Source: Paraburkholderia acidisoli
Lineage (GTDB): Bacteria; Pseudomonadota; Gammaproteobacteria; Burkholderiales; Burkholderiaceae
DNA: 64,000 bases
NCBI RefSeq assembly: GCF_009789675.1
Contig: NZ_CP046916.1
Location: forward strand, 1,054,001-1,118,000
Reading direction: 5' to 3'
Numbering within the stretch: position 1 is the first letter of the stretch; every line of letters starts with the position of its first letter. The translations under genes were made by a program, and so were the position numbers. Positions 35,125 to 44,931 of the stretch are shown here, piece by piece. The notes under the pieces were generated by a model. That model worked only from the letters and a program-made list of their open reading frames with translations, ran no database searches and was not told the origin of the DNA.

Positions 35125-36798
35125 TTACATGTTCGGATAGTTCGGTCCGCCGCCGCCTTCGGGCGTGACCCAGACGATATTCTGCGTCGGGTCCTTGATA
35201 TCGCAGGTCTTGCAGTGAATGCAGTTCTGCGCGTTGATGACGAGCGCGCTCTCTCCCGCCGGTGCTTCCGTGAACTCATACACGCCCGCCGGGCAGAAGC
35301 GCGCTTCCGGTCCCGCGTACCGCCCGAGATTCACGCGCACGGGCACGCTCGCGTCCTTGAGTGTGAGATGCACGGGCTGGTTTTCTTCGTGATTCGTGTT
35401 CGAGAGGAACACCGAGGAAAGCCGGTCGAACGTGAGCTTGCCGTCCGGTTTCGGATACACAATGGGCTTACACTGCGCCGCTGGCTGCAATGTTTCGTGA
35501 TCCGAATGATGATGATGCAGCGTCCAGGGCACCCGGCCGCCCAGCACCTTCTGCTCCAGCCCCACCATCATGCTGCCCACATACAGGCCTTTGCTCATCC
35601 ACTGCTTGAAATTGCGCGCGCGATGCAGTTCTTCCTTGAGCCACGACTGCTCGAAGGCCTGCGGATAGGCATCGAGCGTGTCGTTGCCACGTCCCGCTTG
35701 CAGCGCCTCGAACGCGGCTTGCGCGGCCATCTTGCCCGAAGCGATTGCCGCATGGCTGCCCTTGATGCGCGAGGCGTTGAGCATGCCCGCCTCGCAGCCG
35801 ATCAGCGCGCCGCCCGCGAACGCGAGCTTCGGCATCGACATGATTCCGCCCGCCGCAATCGCGCGCGCGCCGTACGACAAACGCCGGCCACCTTCGAGGA
35901 AACGCCGGATCGCGGGGTGCGTCTTGTAGCGCTGGAATTCCTCGAACGGCGAGAGATACGGATTGGTATAACCGAGCCCGACGACGAAACCCACCACCAC
36001 CTGGTTGTCGTTCAGGTGATAGAGAAACGAGCCGCCATACGTGTCGCTTTCGAGCGGCCAGCCCGCCGTGTGGATCACGAGTCCGGGCTTGTGCAGCGCC
36101 GGGTCGATCTCCCAGAGTTCCTTGATGCCGAGGCCGTACACCTGCGGGTCCGCGCCTTCGTCGAGCTTGAAACGCGCGATGAGTTCGCGCCCGAGATGGC
36201 CGCGCGCGCCTTCGGCGAACAGCGTGTAGCGCGCATGCAGTTCCATGCCCAGCTGGAAGTTGGCGGTGGGTTCGCCGTCCTTGCCCACGCCCATGTTGCC
36301 CGTGGCCACGCCGCGCACTTCGCCGTGTTCGCCGTACAGCACTTCGGCCGCCGCGAAACCCGCGAAGATCTCCACGCCCAGCGCTTCGGCCTGTTCCGCG
36401 AGCCAGCGCGTGACGTTGCCGAGACTCACCACGTAATTGCCGTGGTTCTTGAAGTTGTCGGGGAGCAGCCAGTTGGGCACCGGCTTCGCGCCGCTTTCGG
36501 AGAGAAACAGAAAGCGGTCTTCGGTCACGGGCACGTCGAGCGGCGCGCCGCGCTCCTTCCAGTCGGGAATCAGTTCGTCGAGCGCGCGCGGGTCCGTGAC
36601 CGCGCCCGAGAGCGTGTGTGCGCCAACCGCCGAGCCCTTTTCGAGCACACACACGCTCACTTCGGCGTTGCGTTCCTGCGCCATCTGCTTGAGACGAATG
36701 GCGGCGGATAAACCGGCCGGCCCTCCGCCGACGATGACGACGTCGTATTCCATCGATTCGCGCGGGCCAAACTGCGCTGCGAAGTTATTCGTGTTCAT
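35125..36798 (-). CDS. Electron transfer flavoprotein-ubiquinone oxidoreductase
   Basis: A 557-residue ETF-QO. FAD-binding VVIVGGGPAGLSAAIRLKQ near residue 20, a long membrane-associated ubiquinone region, and a C-terminal ferredoxin-like part with CIHCKTCDIKDPTQNI, the 4Fe-4S ligand set. It passes electrons from reduced ETF to ubiquinone at the inner membrane. The nearby etfBA pair (43-44.8 kb) and FAD oxidoreductase imply it services this island, though it may be the general cellular enzyme. Met at residue 16 is an alternative start. Confidence 0.93.
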   Translation of the reverse strand: MNTNNFAAQFGPRESMEYDVVIVGGGPAGLSAAIRLKQMAQERNAEVSVCVLEKGSAVGAHTLSGAVTDPRALDELIPDWKERGAPLDVPVTEDRFLFLSESGAKPVPNWLLPDNFKNHGNYVVSLGNVTRWLAEQAEALGVEIFAGFAAAEVLYGEHGEVRGVATGNMGVGKDGEPTANFQLGMELHARYTLFAEGARGHLGRELIARFKLDEGADPQVYGLGIKELWEIDPALHKPGLVIHTAGWPLESDTYGGSFLYHLNDNQVVVGFVVGLGYTNPYLSPFEEFQRYKTHPAIRRFLEGGRRLSYGARAIAAGGIMSMPKLAFAGGALIGCEAGMLNASRIKGSHAAIASGKMAAQAAFEALQAGRGNDTLDAYPQAFEQSWLKEELHRARNFKQWMSKGLYVGSMMVGLEQKVLGGRVPWTLHHHHSDHETLQPAAQCKPIVYPKPDGKLTFDRLSSVFLSNTNHEENQPVHLTLKDASVPVRVNLGRYAGPEARFCPAGVYEFTEAPAGESALVINAQNCIHCKTCDIKDPTQNIVWVTPEGGGGPNYPNM

Positions 36799-37010
36799 TT
36801 CGACCGATATGTGACTGTGCGGGACGGCCGCGAAGCACGCATCGAGACGTGCGTCGCGGCCTCGTGGATATTCCGGCGCGCGCCATACGAAGCGGCGCGG
36901 CCGGACTGCAAGCCATCCTACGTCGCCAGATACCGGAAGCGCGCGACATCACCCGCGCTTATGCAGCATTCAAGCCCGCGTTAGTCTTGCGGGCCGCCAT
37001 GCCGCGCCGC

Positions 37011-38585
37011 TCAACGCGAAGTCGGTACGGCCGCCGACGCCGCCAGCGCGTCCCAGCAGTCGTCGATCCGCTTCGAAAGCGACGGCTTCTGGATACGCTG
37101 CGTGGGCGTTTTCGGAAACTCGTCGACGATCGCGATGAAGCGCGGCACCTGGAACTTCGCCATGTTCGCCTCGCACCACGCCACGAACGCCTCGGGCGTG
37201 AATGCATCCGCGCCCGGACGCAGCTTGACGAACAGCTTCAGGTCTTCGTCGGCGAATTCGTTGGTCACGCCAATCAGCGCGCTCTCTTCCACGTCGGGAT
37301 GGCCGTTGGCGACATTCTCGACTTCCCACGCCGAGATGTTTTCGCCGCGCCGCCGCACGCTGTCCTTCTTGCGGCCGAGAAAGTACAAATAGCCCTGCGC
37401 GTCCGCGCGACCGAGATCGCCCGTATAGAGCCAGCCGTTGCGCAGCGTTTCGCGCGTTTTCTCCGGATTGCGGAAATAGCCTTCGGTGATGGTGCCGGGC
37501 TCGCGCGCCTTCACGCGAATTTCGCCCACCGATCCGTGCGGCAGCGGCACGTCGTCATCGCCCACGATCTCCACGTCGAAATAGTCCACGGCCTTGCCGA
37601 TGGAGCCGATCGGGCCGTCGAGATTCACCACGCTGAAACTCGACGTTTCCGTCATGCCGTAACCCTCGCGCACGGGAATGCCGAAGCGCTGCTCGAACGC
37701 CTGCCACACTTCCACCGGCGCGCCGCCGCCCCACGCAATGCGCACCGTGTGCTCGCGGTCGCGTGGCGAAGGCGGCTGCTTGAGCAGCAGTTGCAGCACG
37801 CCGCCCACGAAATGCAGATGCGTGGCGCCATAACGCGCGACTTCGTCCCAGAACCCGGAGGCGCTGAAGCGCGGCACGAACGCGAGCGTGATGGGTTGCA
37901 TCAGCGCCATCACGAGCACTTCGCTGCCGAACACGTGATAGATCGGGTCCCAGAAGTGCAGCACGCTGCCCGGCGTGATCGAGCCGATCCACGACGAACC
38001 CAGCGCCGCCGCGCGCACCATGCGGTCGCTCATCAGCACGCCTTTGGCGGGACCGCTCGTGCCCGAGGTGTAGAGAATCGCGCGCAAGTCCGTGTCGTGC
38101 GCCGCGAAAGCGGGTTCGGCTTCGTTCGGCTCGTCGCGCCATTGCGCGAACTCGCCGCCGCCTTCCGCGCTGCGCCAGATCGTGCGCAAGCCGGCCACAC
38201 GCGCGGCCGCCGGTTCGAGCGCGGGCGCGAACACGTCGTCGGCCAGCGCGAACGCGGGCTCGGAGTCCGTCAACACGTGTTCGAGCGCCGCGCCCTTCAG
38301 ATGCACGTTGACCGGCACCTGCACCGCGCCGAGCTTGCACAGCGCGAAGTAGGCGAGCGCATGATCGACATGATGCGACAGCATCACGGCCACGCGGGTG
38401 TGCGCGCGCACGCCGGCCCGCGCGAGTCCGTTGGCCAGCCGGTTCACGCGCGCGTTGAGTTCGGCGTAAGTGAGCGACGTGTCGCCGGAGCGGCAGAACA
38501 CGTGGCCCGGATTGCCTGCCGCGCAGTCGCGCAACAGCTTGGGGATATTGTCATCCGCCGAAAAATGCACCGTCGATTGCGACAT
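37011..38585 (-). CDS. CaiC-like acyl/betaine-CoA ligase (AMP-forming)
   Basis: A 524-residue ANL-superfamily ligase. The P-loop LYTSGTSGPAKGV, GYGMTETSS, YTGDLGRADAQGYLYFLGRKKD and the C-terminal catalytic Lys region (PTQRIQKPSL) are intact. Overall it resembles crotonobetaine/carnitine-CoA ligase CaiC and long-chain ligases. The start at 38585 gives MSQSTVHFSADD. It is the last gene of a leftward trio with an unrecognised 357-aa protein (32 bp upstream) and a binding protein. No acyl-CoA dehydrogenase or hydratase lies beside it, so the fate of the thioester is open. Confidence 0.85.
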   Translation of the reverse strand: MSQSTVHFSADDNIPKLLRDCAAGNPGHVFCRSGDTSLTYAELNARVNRLANGLARAGVRAHTRVAVMLSHHVDHALAYFALCKLGAVQVPVNVHLKGAALEHVLTDSEPAFALADDVFAPALEPAAARVAGLRTIWRSAEGGGEFAQWRDEPNEAEPAFAAHDTDLRAILYTSGTSGPAKGVLMSDRMVRAAALGSSWIGSITPGSVLHFWDPIYHVFGSEVLVMALMQPITLAFVPRFSASGFWDEVARYGATHLHFVGGVLQLLLKQPPSPRDREHTVRIAWGGGAPVEVWQAFEQRFGIPVREGYGMTETSSFSVVNLDGPIGSIGKAVDYFDVEIVGDDDVPLPHGSVGEIRVKAREPGTITEGYFRNPEKTRETLRNGWLYTGDLGRADAQGYLYFLGRKKDSVRRRGENISAWEVENVANGHPDVEESALIGVTNEFADEDLKLFVKLRPGADAFTPEAFVAWCEANMAKFQVPRFIAIVDEFPKTPTQRIQKPSLSKRIDDCWDALAASAAVPTSR

Positions 38586-38617
38586 CGATCGTATCCTCGT
38601 TGCGTGGGCGGGGCCGC

Positions 38618-39691
38618 TTACCAGAGCCACGTTTTCGTGTCGGTGAAGGTCCAGCGCTCGAAACCGCTCGCCGGATCGTAGTGACGTTCGAGGCGCACGT
38701 GACCGTTGAGCGTGCGCACGCTCATGTCGAAGAACGCGAACACGGCCGCGCGCATGGCGGCCGAATGCGGATACGGAAACGGCTCGAAGGTTTCGAAGCT
38801 CAGTTCGGCCACGTCGTCGCTCAGCGACTTCCACTGCGGTGCATTCTTGAACGCGCCGATGATGGTCGCGTAAGTCTGCGCGAGCGCCGCCGGGCTGTTG
38901 CCTTCGACTTCCGTCGCGGCCTTCAGCGAAGGCGTGAATTGCACCGCCAGCAACTTCATGGCCGAGGCGACCAGATGGCTCGCCGTGTGCATGCCGAACT
39001 GCGCCACGATCACTTCGATCGCGTGCTTCACATAGTCGGCCGCGTAGTTCGCGCTGCCCTTCATGATGCGCGCCTCCGGCCATTGCGCCGGGTCGAGCCT
39101 GGGCGCCTTCGCCGCGTCGAACTCGGGCGAGCGGTCCACATGCTCCACGCGGAACCGCTCTTCCGGCCGCAAATCGCGGTCGTACTCCAGGAAATAGCCT
39201 TCGTCGTACGGGTGGCCTTCCGCCACGAACTTGGTCGCCACCCAGCCGAGCCGCGGGCAGCCCAGCAGTTCGCCATTACGCGGATGCCAGGTGGACAGGA
39301 TGGTGCGGCGCACCGACGAAGGCACCGCCAGCGCGGAAATGCCGGGGAACGTGCCCCACGGCGGCATATAGCGAATCCAGACTTTCTTCGGCGATTCCTC
39401 GACGTACTGCAACGTGAGACCGCCGATGGTATTGCTGAAATAGTGATACTTCGCGGCCGTGACAGCGGGCGGATCGTTGCGGATGCCGAGCTTCTCCAGC
39501 GCCTCCACGAAGCGCTGCGATTGCTCCGCCGCCATCAGCGTGCGCCAGACGTTATTGAGCGCGGCTTCGCCCTTCTCGCGCAGGACGATCGCCGTCACAC
39601 CCGAAACCACCGACCAGCCGAACGCGCCCGAGAGATCCACGCGTTTTTGCAGCGCCGTCATGTCTTCATTGCCGAACTGCTTTGCTTCCAT
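38618..39691 (-). CDS. Unrecognised 357-residue protein in CoA-ligase operon
   Basis: I do not recognise a family. The protein is soluble, with no signal peptide or membrane segment. Notable stretches are KYHYFSNTIGGLTLQYVE, VWIRYMPPWGTFPGISALA, TWHPRNGELLGCPRLGWVATKF and the Trp-rich end FTDTKTWLW. Internal pattern (strands with aromatic residues, then a helical middle) suggests an enzyme or ligand-binding fold. The start at 39691 has GGAGGC directly upstream and gives MEAKQFGNEDM. It sits between a Tat-exported binding protein and a CoA ligase, so it probably acts on the imported compound. Confidence 0.75.
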   Translation of the reverse strand: MEAKQFGNEDMTALQKRVDLSGAFGWSVVSGVTAIVLREKGEAALNNVWRTLMAAEQSQRFVEALEKLGIRNDPPAVTAAKYHYFSNTIGGLTLQYVEESPKKVWIRYMPPWGTFPGISALAVPSSVRRTILSTWHPRNGELLGCPRLGWVATKFVAEGHPYDEGYFLEYDRDLRPEERFRVEHVDRSPEFDAAKAPRLDPAQWPEARIMKGSANYAADYVKHAIEVIVAQFGMHTASHLVASAMKLLAVQFTPSLKAATEVEGNSPAALAQTYATIIGAFKNAPQWKSLSDDVAELSFETFEPFPYPHSAAMRAAVFAFFDMSVRTLNGHVRLERHYDPASGFERWTFTDTKTWLW

Positions 39692-39741
39692 GCTGCCTCC
39701 TGTTTCCCTGTTCACCACGTTTTCACTGCATTGCACCGGCA

Positions 39742-40818
39742 TCACGACATCGTCCATTCCTTGAAGCGGCGCGTGACTTCGTCAAAATTTTTCGCCCACC
39801 ACGAATCGTCCATCAACACGCTGTTTTCCGATTGCAGGTCGGGGATCCACTTGCGGCTTTCCGGGCTCATCAGCGTGAGCGCCTTTTTGCTGCCGGGCGT
39901 ATTGCCGATCAATTCCATGAAGGCCGCCTGACGGTCGGGGCGCGCGGCGAAGGCGAGAAATTTCATCGCGTTGGCCTTGTTCGGCGCGTTCTTCACCACG
40001 GCGAGATATTCGAAACCGTTGACCGTCTGTTCGAACGAAAAGTCGACCGATTGCCCCGAGGCCTTCGCGGGCTTCACACGCGACGCATAGGTGTAGCTGA
40101 AGTCGGTTTCGCCGGTTTGCAGCAGCGTGAGCGTTTGCGGCGTCTGGTCGATCCACTTCACCACGTTCGGCTTGATGCGCTCCAGCACGCGAAACGCGCG
40201 GTCCACGTCGAGCGGATAGAGGTGCTTCGGCGAGACGCCGTCGGCGAGTAACGCGGCTTCGAAGGTTTCGCTCGGCCGGTTGCGGAAGGTGCGGCGGCCC
40301 GGAAACGCCTTGACGTCGAAATACTCGCGGAAATTGCGCGGATGTTTGCCCGCCGGATACTTCGCCGGGTCCCACGCAATGCCGCCCACGAACACGTACC
40401 AGGGCAGCAGATTGTTCTTGATGTCGATGACGAGATCGCCGCGGTCGAACATCGCGAGATCGAGCGGTTCCCAGAAGCCCGCGTTCGCGCCCGCCACGCC
40501 GAGTGCATTGGGCGCGTCGAACACGTCCCACTGCACGTTGTTGGTCTGGATCTGCGCTTTGAGCTTGGCGAGGTCGGGCGTGTCGATAATCGTGACCTGC
40601 ACGCCCGTTTCTTTCATGAACGGCTTGACGACCGACTCTTCCACGGCCTGCCGGTACGCCCCGCCCCAACTCACGAGCGTCATCTGGCCACCCGCGGCAT
40701 GGGCTTTTTTCGAGGTGAGAATGGCCGGGGCGGCGGCCGCCGCGATTGCGATACTGGAGACACCCGAGACGAATTGCCTACGTCCCGTTGAAACGCCTTC
40801 CTTTCGAAGCTTTGACAT
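39742..40818 (-). CDS. Tat-exported PotD-like substrate-binding protein (orphan)
   Basis: A 358-residue periplasmic binding protein of the spermidine/putrescine-type family. Twin-arginine leader GRRQFVSGVSSIAIA, then mature MTLVSWGGAYRQAVEESVV. DTPDLAKLKAQIQTNNVQWDVFD and QTPQTLTLLQTGETDFSYTY are shared nearly word for word with the binding protein at 51.4-52.5 kb, so the two are paralogues. No permease or ATPase lies beside this one; it may feed the PotABC transporter at 48.5-51.4 kb. Start at 40818 fixed by the leader. Confidence 0.87.
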   Translation of the reverse strand: MSKLRKEGVSTGRRQFVSGVSSIAIAAAAAPAILTSKKAHAAGGQMTLVSWGGAYRQAVEESVVKPFMKETGVQVTIIDTPDLAKLKAQIQTNNVQWDVFDAPNALGVAGANAGFWEPLDLAMFDRGDLVIDIKNNLLPWYVFVGGIAWDPAKYPAGKHPRNFREYFDVKAFPGRRTFRNRPSETFEAALLADGVSPKHLYPLDVDRAFRVLERIKPNVVKWIDQTPQTLTLLQTGETDFSYTYASRVKPAKASGQSVDFSFEQTVNGFEYLAVVKNAPNKANAMKFLAFAARPDRQAAFMELIGNTPGSKKALTLMSPESRKWIPDLQSENSVLMDDSWWAKNFDEVTRRFKEWTMS

Positions 40819-41232
40819 AGCGGGTCTTCTCACACTGTGGTTGGAATGACATGCCCGGCGAGTCACGGCGAGTTCGCCGGTTCTGGGTGCGGCGTGGAGC
40901 GAGCCGTGACAGTCACGCTATGCAGCCAGAATTCGGCAGGCCATATCGAGTACGAATGCTTATTTAATGAATAAGGCGCGGTGATCCTGTGGCGCGCCGC
41001 CGCGAAAGCGGAATTCCCGAGGCAACAGGCGCGCAACGACCCGTCTGAATGCGGCAAATACCCCGCATTCCACTCGTCATCCGCATCGAAACCCGTGCAA
41101 AACCGCCCCGCGCGGCGTGCCAGTGCGACAGCCGCTTTTACTAATCATCTGTCCTGCTTATATTGGCGCGCCCCGGTTTATGGCGTTTCACACTTCGCCC
41201 CATACCCTTTGCTCAGGAAAGGACGCGAAACC
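40819..41232. other. 414-bp divergent intergenic region (binding protein / FAD oxidoreductase)
   Basis: No supported gene. Holds the inverted repeat CTTATT-N5-AATAAG at 40959-40975 and presumably promoters for both flanking operons. Confidence 0.5.
40959..40975. promoter_or_regulatory. Inverted repeat CTTATT-N5-AATAAG (copy 2)
   Basis: Same arms and spacing as at 29698-29714, here 141 bp upstream of the binding-protein start. A shared regulator for the porin/MFS and binding-protein/FAD-oxidoreductase promoters is inferred. Confidence 0.55.
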
Positions 41233-42420
41233 GTGAACAAATATGATGTGGTCGTGATTGGCGCTGGCGTGATCGGCAGCTCCGTCGCATTTCAACTGGC
41301 GAAGCTCGGCGCGAAGAACGTGCTCGTGCTCGACCGCGGCACGATAGGCGCCGGAACGACCTCGCAGTCGTCGGGCATCTTGCGCACCCACTATTCCGTG
41401 AAGGAAAACGTGGAACTCGCGCTCAAGAGCTGGGACGTGTTCAACGACTTCCCGGCGTATCTCGGCGACGAAGAAGCGTCGTGCGGGCTCGTGAAGTGCG
41501 GCTACATGATCGTGGCGAGCGAAGGCGACAAGCTCGAACCGCTGCGCGCCTCGCTCGAGCAGCAAAAGGCCCAGGGCGTGCCGCTCGAACTGCTCGACGC
41601 GAAAGCCGCGCACGAGTTGCTGCCGATCGCCCGCTTCGACGACGCCGCGCTGATCGGCTACGAGCCCGAAGCCGGTTTCGCCGACGCCTACCTCGTCGCC
41701 ACCAGCTTCGCGCGCGCCGCGCGCCGTGGCGGCGTGACGATCCGCGAGAACGTTTCCGTCAACCAGATCCTGTTCGAAGGCAACCGCGTGGTGGGCGTTT
41801 CGACCAGTGCGGGCGACTTCGCGGCGGGCACCGTCATCAGCACGCAAAACATCTGGACGCCCGAGCTTGCGGGCTGGACCGGCCGCAACCTGCCCGTCAT
41901 GCCCGAGCGCCACGCGGTGCTCGCGCTCGAATGCGAAGCGGCGAAATACACGTTCTCGATGCCGGTGTTCAAGGACCTGGCCTCGCCCGGCATGCTCTAT
42001 TACCGCAGCTACGGCGGCAGCCAGATGCTAGTGAGCGAAGGCATCGTGGGCGAAAAGCTCGGCGCCGCCGAGACCGAGCAAGGCGACATTCCCATGGACT
42101 ACGTGGTGGAAGTGGGCGCGCAGGTCGCCGAGCGCTTCCCCGAGTACGAAACGGCGGGCATCGCTTCGTCGTGGACCGGCGTGTACGACGTCACGCCCGA
42201 CTGGAACCCGGTGCTGGGCCGCCTGCCCGGTATCGAAGGTCTCGTGGTCGGTTACGGCTTCTCGGGCCACGGCTTCAAGCTCTCGCCCACCGTGGGCCGC
42301 GTGCTCGCCCAGGAGGCGCTGGGTCTGCCGACCGACGTCTCGCTCGCCCCGTACTCGATCGAACGTTTCGAAACCGGCGCGCTGCTCACGGGCAAGTACG
42401 GCCTCGGCGCGGTGTCGTGA
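41233..42420 (+). CDS. FAD-dependent amine oxidoreductase (DAO/sarcosine-oxidase-beta type)
   Basis: A 395-residue D-amino-acid-oxidase-fold flavoprotein. VVVIGAGVIGSSVAFQLAKLG binds FAD; SQSSGILRTHYSVKENVELA and the C-terminal DVTPDWNPVLGRLPGIEGLVVGYGFSGHGFKLSPTVGR are typical of sarcosine/dimethylglycine-type dehydrogenases. It is the first gene of an operon ending in etfB-etfA, so it probably donates electrons to ETF rather than to oxygen. The GTG start at 41233 has an AGGAAAGGA stretch upstream. The substrate is likely a secondary or tertiary amine acid; which one is unknown. Confidence 0.87.
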   Translation: MNKYDVVVIGAGVIGSSVAFQLAKLGAKNVLVLDRGTIGAGTTSQSSGILRTHYSVKENVELALKSWDVFNDFPAYLGDEEASCGLVKCGYMIVASEGDKLEPLRASLEQQKAQGVPLELLDAKAAHELLPIARFDDAALIGYEPEAGFADAYLVATSFARAARRGGVTIRENVSVNQILFEGNRVVGVSTSAGDFAAGTVISTQNIWTPELAGWTGRNLPVMPERHAVLALECEAAKYTFSMPVFKDLASPGMLYYRSYGGSQMLVSEGIVGEKLGAAETEQGDIPMDYVVEVGAQVAERFPEYETAGIASSWTGVYDVTPDWNPVLGRLPGIEGLVVGYGFSGHGFKLSPTVGRVLAQEALGLPTDVSLAPYSIERFETGALLTGKYGLGAVS

Positions 42421-42424
42421 CGTC

Positions 42425-43033
42425 ATGGCGATGAAGCCGCCCGAAGCCCGCGCGCTCGCCGCGCTGCCGCCCGAAGCATGGCGCAACGGCGGCGGCGTCA
42501 CGCGCACGCTGGCGATGCACGACAGCGGTGGCAATAGCGGCGACGCCTGGCGCATCAGCATTGCCGAAGTCGAGCGCGACGGCCCGTACTCGCGTTTCAC
42601 CGGCATGACGCGCGTGTCGTTCGTGTTGCGCGGCGCGGGCGTCGTGTTGCGCGAAGGCGCGCTCGACGTTTCGCTCGCGCCCGACGAAGCCGTGGAATAC
42701 ACGGGCAATGCGGCGTGGGACGCGCGTCTCGTGAACGGGCCTGTCACGGTGCTCAACGTGATGAGCGCGGCGCAGCGATATGGCGTGAAAGTGCGCGCGC
42801 TCGCCGCGCCCGCAACGGTTGCCGCCGGCAGCATCGCCCTCGTGCTCGCGCTCGAAGGCGCCTGCGAGATCGCCACGCACGGCGCCGCGAGCGTGCGGCT
42901 CGAAGCGGGCCACTACGCCGCGTTCGACGGTTTGCGCGCCTCGTTGCGCGTCACGCCGCATGCAGCGAATGCTGCAAACGCGCGCATCGTGCTCGTCACG
43001 TTGTCGCCGGCTGCGCCGTTGGTATCGGCATGA
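42425..43033 (+). CDS. hutD: HutD/Ves-family protein
   Basis: A 202-residue cupin-like protein of the HutD family. LPPEAWRNGGGVTRTLA near the start and WRISIAEVERDGPYSRFTGMTRVSFVLRGAGV are the family's most conserved stretches. HutD is found in histidine-utilisation operons and is thought to limit pathway flux by binding an intermediate such as urocanate or formylglutamate. Here it lies 4 bp after an amine oxidoreductase, far from any hutH/hutU/hutI. With two formylglutamate amidohydrolase-family genes in the island, a formylated or imino intermediate is suggested. Confidence 0.85.
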   Translation: MAMKPPEARALAALPPEAWRNGGGVTRTLAMHDSGGNSGDAWRISIAEVERDGPYSRFTGMTRVSFVLRGAGVVLREGALDVSLAPDEAVEYTGNAAWDARLVNGPVTVLNVMSAAQRYGVKVRALAAPATVAAGSIALVLALEGACEIATHGAASVRLEAGHYAAFDGLRASLRVTPHAANAANARIVLVTLSPAAPLVSA

Positions 43034-43076
43034 ACGAATGGATTTGAGCGCTTTTTAGTATTCCGAGGAAACCAGC

Positions 43077-43826
43077 ATGAAAGTGATTACCGCAGTCAAG
43101 CGCGTCGTCGATTACAACGTGAAGGTCCGCGCGAAAGCGGACGGCAGCGGCGTGGATATCGGCAACGTCAAGATGTCGATGAACCCCTTCGACGAAATCG
43201 CCACCGAAGCGGCCACGCGCCTCAAGGAAGCGGGCCACGCGAGCGAAGTCGTGGCGGTGTCGTGCGGCGTGGCGCAAAGCCAGGAAACGCTGCGCACGGC
43301 ACTCGCCATTGGCGCGGACCGCGGCATTCTCGTGGAAACCGCCGTGGAATTGCAGCCGCTCGCCGTGGCGAAGCTGCTCAAGGCCGTCATCGACAAAGAA
43401 CAGCCGCAACTGGTGATCCTCGGCAAGCAGGCCATCGACGACGACGCGGGCCAGACCGGACAGTTGCTCGCCGCCCTGCTCGACTGGCCGCAGGCGACCT
43501 TCGCGAGCGCGATCGAGATCGGCGACGGCACGGCCACCGTCACGCGCGAAGTGGACGGCGGCCTCGAAGTGATTTCGCTGCGCCTGCCCGCCATCGTCAC
43601 GACCGACTTGCGTCTGAACGAGCCGCGCTACGTCACGCTGCCCAATATCATGAAGGCGAAGAAAAAGCCTCTCGAGACGCTCACGCCCGAGCAGCTCGGC
43701 GTCGATCCGGCGCCGCGCCTGAAGACGCTCAAGGTGGTGGAGCCGCCCGTGCGCCAGGCGGGCGTGATCGTGCCGGACGTGGCCGCGCTGGTCGAAAAAC
43801 TCAAGAACGAAGCGAAGGTGATTTGA
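43077..43826 (+). CDS. etfB: Electron transfer flavoprotein beta subunit
   Basis: A 249-residue EtfB. It opens [23 protein letters not shown] and shows [42 protein letters not shown] and a C-terminal AMP-binding/recognition region ([21 protein letters not shown]) as in the family. It accepts electrons from flavin dehydrogenases and partners EtfA, whose gene starts at the next base. In this operon the likely donor is the DAO-type oxidoreductase; the acceptor is ETF-QO at 35-36.8 kb. Confidence 0.95.
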   Translation: MKVITAVKRVVDYNVKVRAKADGSGVDIGNVKMSMNPFDEIATEAATRLKEAGHASEVVAVSCGVAQSQETLRTALAIGADRGILVETAVELQPLAVAKLLKAVIDKEQPQLVILGKQAIDDDAGQTGQLLAALLDWPQATFASAIEIGDGTATVTREVDGGLEVISLRLPAIVTTDLRLNEPRYVTLPNIMKAKKKPLETLTPEQLGVDPAPRLKTLKVVEPPVRQAGVIVPDVAALVEKLKNEAKVI

Positions 43827-44756
43827 ATGACAACTCTCGTGATCGCCGAACACGGCGAAGGTCAACTGAAGCCCGCGACGCTGCACACGATCGCCGCCGC
43901 ACAGCGGGTGGGCAACGGCGTACACGTGCTCGTGACGGGACATGACGCGAGCGCCGTGGCGCAGGCCGCGAGCCGCGTGGCGGGCGTCGACAAAGTGGTG
44001 CTGATCGACGCGCCGCATCTCGCCGACGCGCTCGCGGAAAACGTGGCGGCACAAGTGCTCGCGCTCGCCTCCGACTACACGCATCTGCTCTTTCCCGCCA
44101 CCGCGTTCGGCAAGAACGTCGCGCCGCGCGTGGCCGCGAAGCTCGACGCCTCGCAGGTCTCCGACGTGATCGCCATCGACGCGCCCGACACGTTCCAACG
44201 CCCGATCTACGCGGGCAACGCCATCGCCACCGTGCAATCGGCCGACGCCGTGAAGGTCGCGACGATCCGCACGACCGCGTTCGAAGCGGCCGCCACGCAA
44301 GGCGGCAATGCCGCGATCAGCGAAGCGCCGGCCGTACCCGACACGGGTCTCGCGACCTTCGTGCGCCGCGAGATCGCCACGAGCGACCGGCCCGACCTGA
44401 CTTCGGCGCGCGTGGTGGTCTCGGGCGGCCGTGGTCTTGGCAGCGCGGAAGACTTCGCGCGCCTCGATCCGCTCGCCGAAAAGCTGGGCGCGGCGATTGG
44501 CGCCTCGCGCGCGGCTGTCGATTCGGGCTATGCGCCGAACGATCTGCAAGTGGGCCAGACGGGCAAGATCGTCGCGCCGGAGCTGTATGTGGCCGTTGGC
44601 ATTTCGGGCGCCATCCAGCATCTCGCGGGCATGAAGGACTCGAAGGTGATCGTCGCCATCAACAAGGATGCCGATGCGCCGATCTTCGGCGTGGCCGACT
44701 ACGGTCTCGTCGCCGATCTGTTCGAAGCGGTGCCCGCCCTCGCGCAAGCGCTGTGA
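43827..44756 (+). CDS. etfA: Electron transfer flavoprotein alpha subunit
   Basis: A 309-residue EtfA. N-terminal [24 protein letters not shown] and the C-terminal FAD-binding [51 protein letters not shown] and [24 protein letters not shown] motifs are complete. It follows etfB directly with no gap, as expected for a 1:1 heterodimer. A strong terminator lies 87 bp downstream. Confidence 0.95.
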   Translation: MTTLVIAEHGEGQLKPATLHTIAAAQRVGNGVHVLVTGHDASAVAQAASRVAGVDKVVLIDAPHLADALAENVAAQVLALASDYTHLLFPATAFGKNVAPRVAAKLDASQVSDVIAIDAPDTFQRPIYAGNAIATVQSADAVKVATIRTTAFEAAATQGGNAAISEAPAVPDTGLATFVRREIATSDRPDLTSARVVVSGGRGLGSAEDFARLDPLAEKLGAAIGASRAAVDSGYAPNDLQVGQTGKIVAPELYVAVGISGAIQHLAGMKDSKVIVAINKDADAPIFGVADYGLVADLFEAVPALAQAL

Positions 44757-44796
44757 TGCCACGCGCGGCGTGCGCGCCGCGCGTTGTATCGTTGCA

Positions 44797-44816
44797 CCGC
44801 GTTGTACCGCGTTGTA
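44797..44816. repeat. 10-bp tandem repeat CCGCGTTGTA (x2)
   Basis: Two exact copies, with a third degenerate copy just upstream (GCGCGTTGTA), between etfA and its terminator. No function evident. Confidence 0.7.
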
Positions 44817-44842
44817 CCGAATCCTCACGCAGTAGCAGGTTC

Positions 44843-44892
44843 GCCGTCTTCCCGCGCATCGTTCCGATGCCTTCGTGAAGACGGCTTTTTTT
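44843..44892 (+). terminator. Rho-independent terminator of the etfBA operon
   Basis: GCCGTCTTC pairs with GAAGACGGC across a 25-base loop that itself contains GCATCG/CGATGC, followed by seven T. Correct orientation for the rightward operon. Confidence 0.85.
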
Positions 44893-44931
44893 CGCCTGCC
44901 GATGTCTGCCGATAGGTGCCACGGACGTAAA

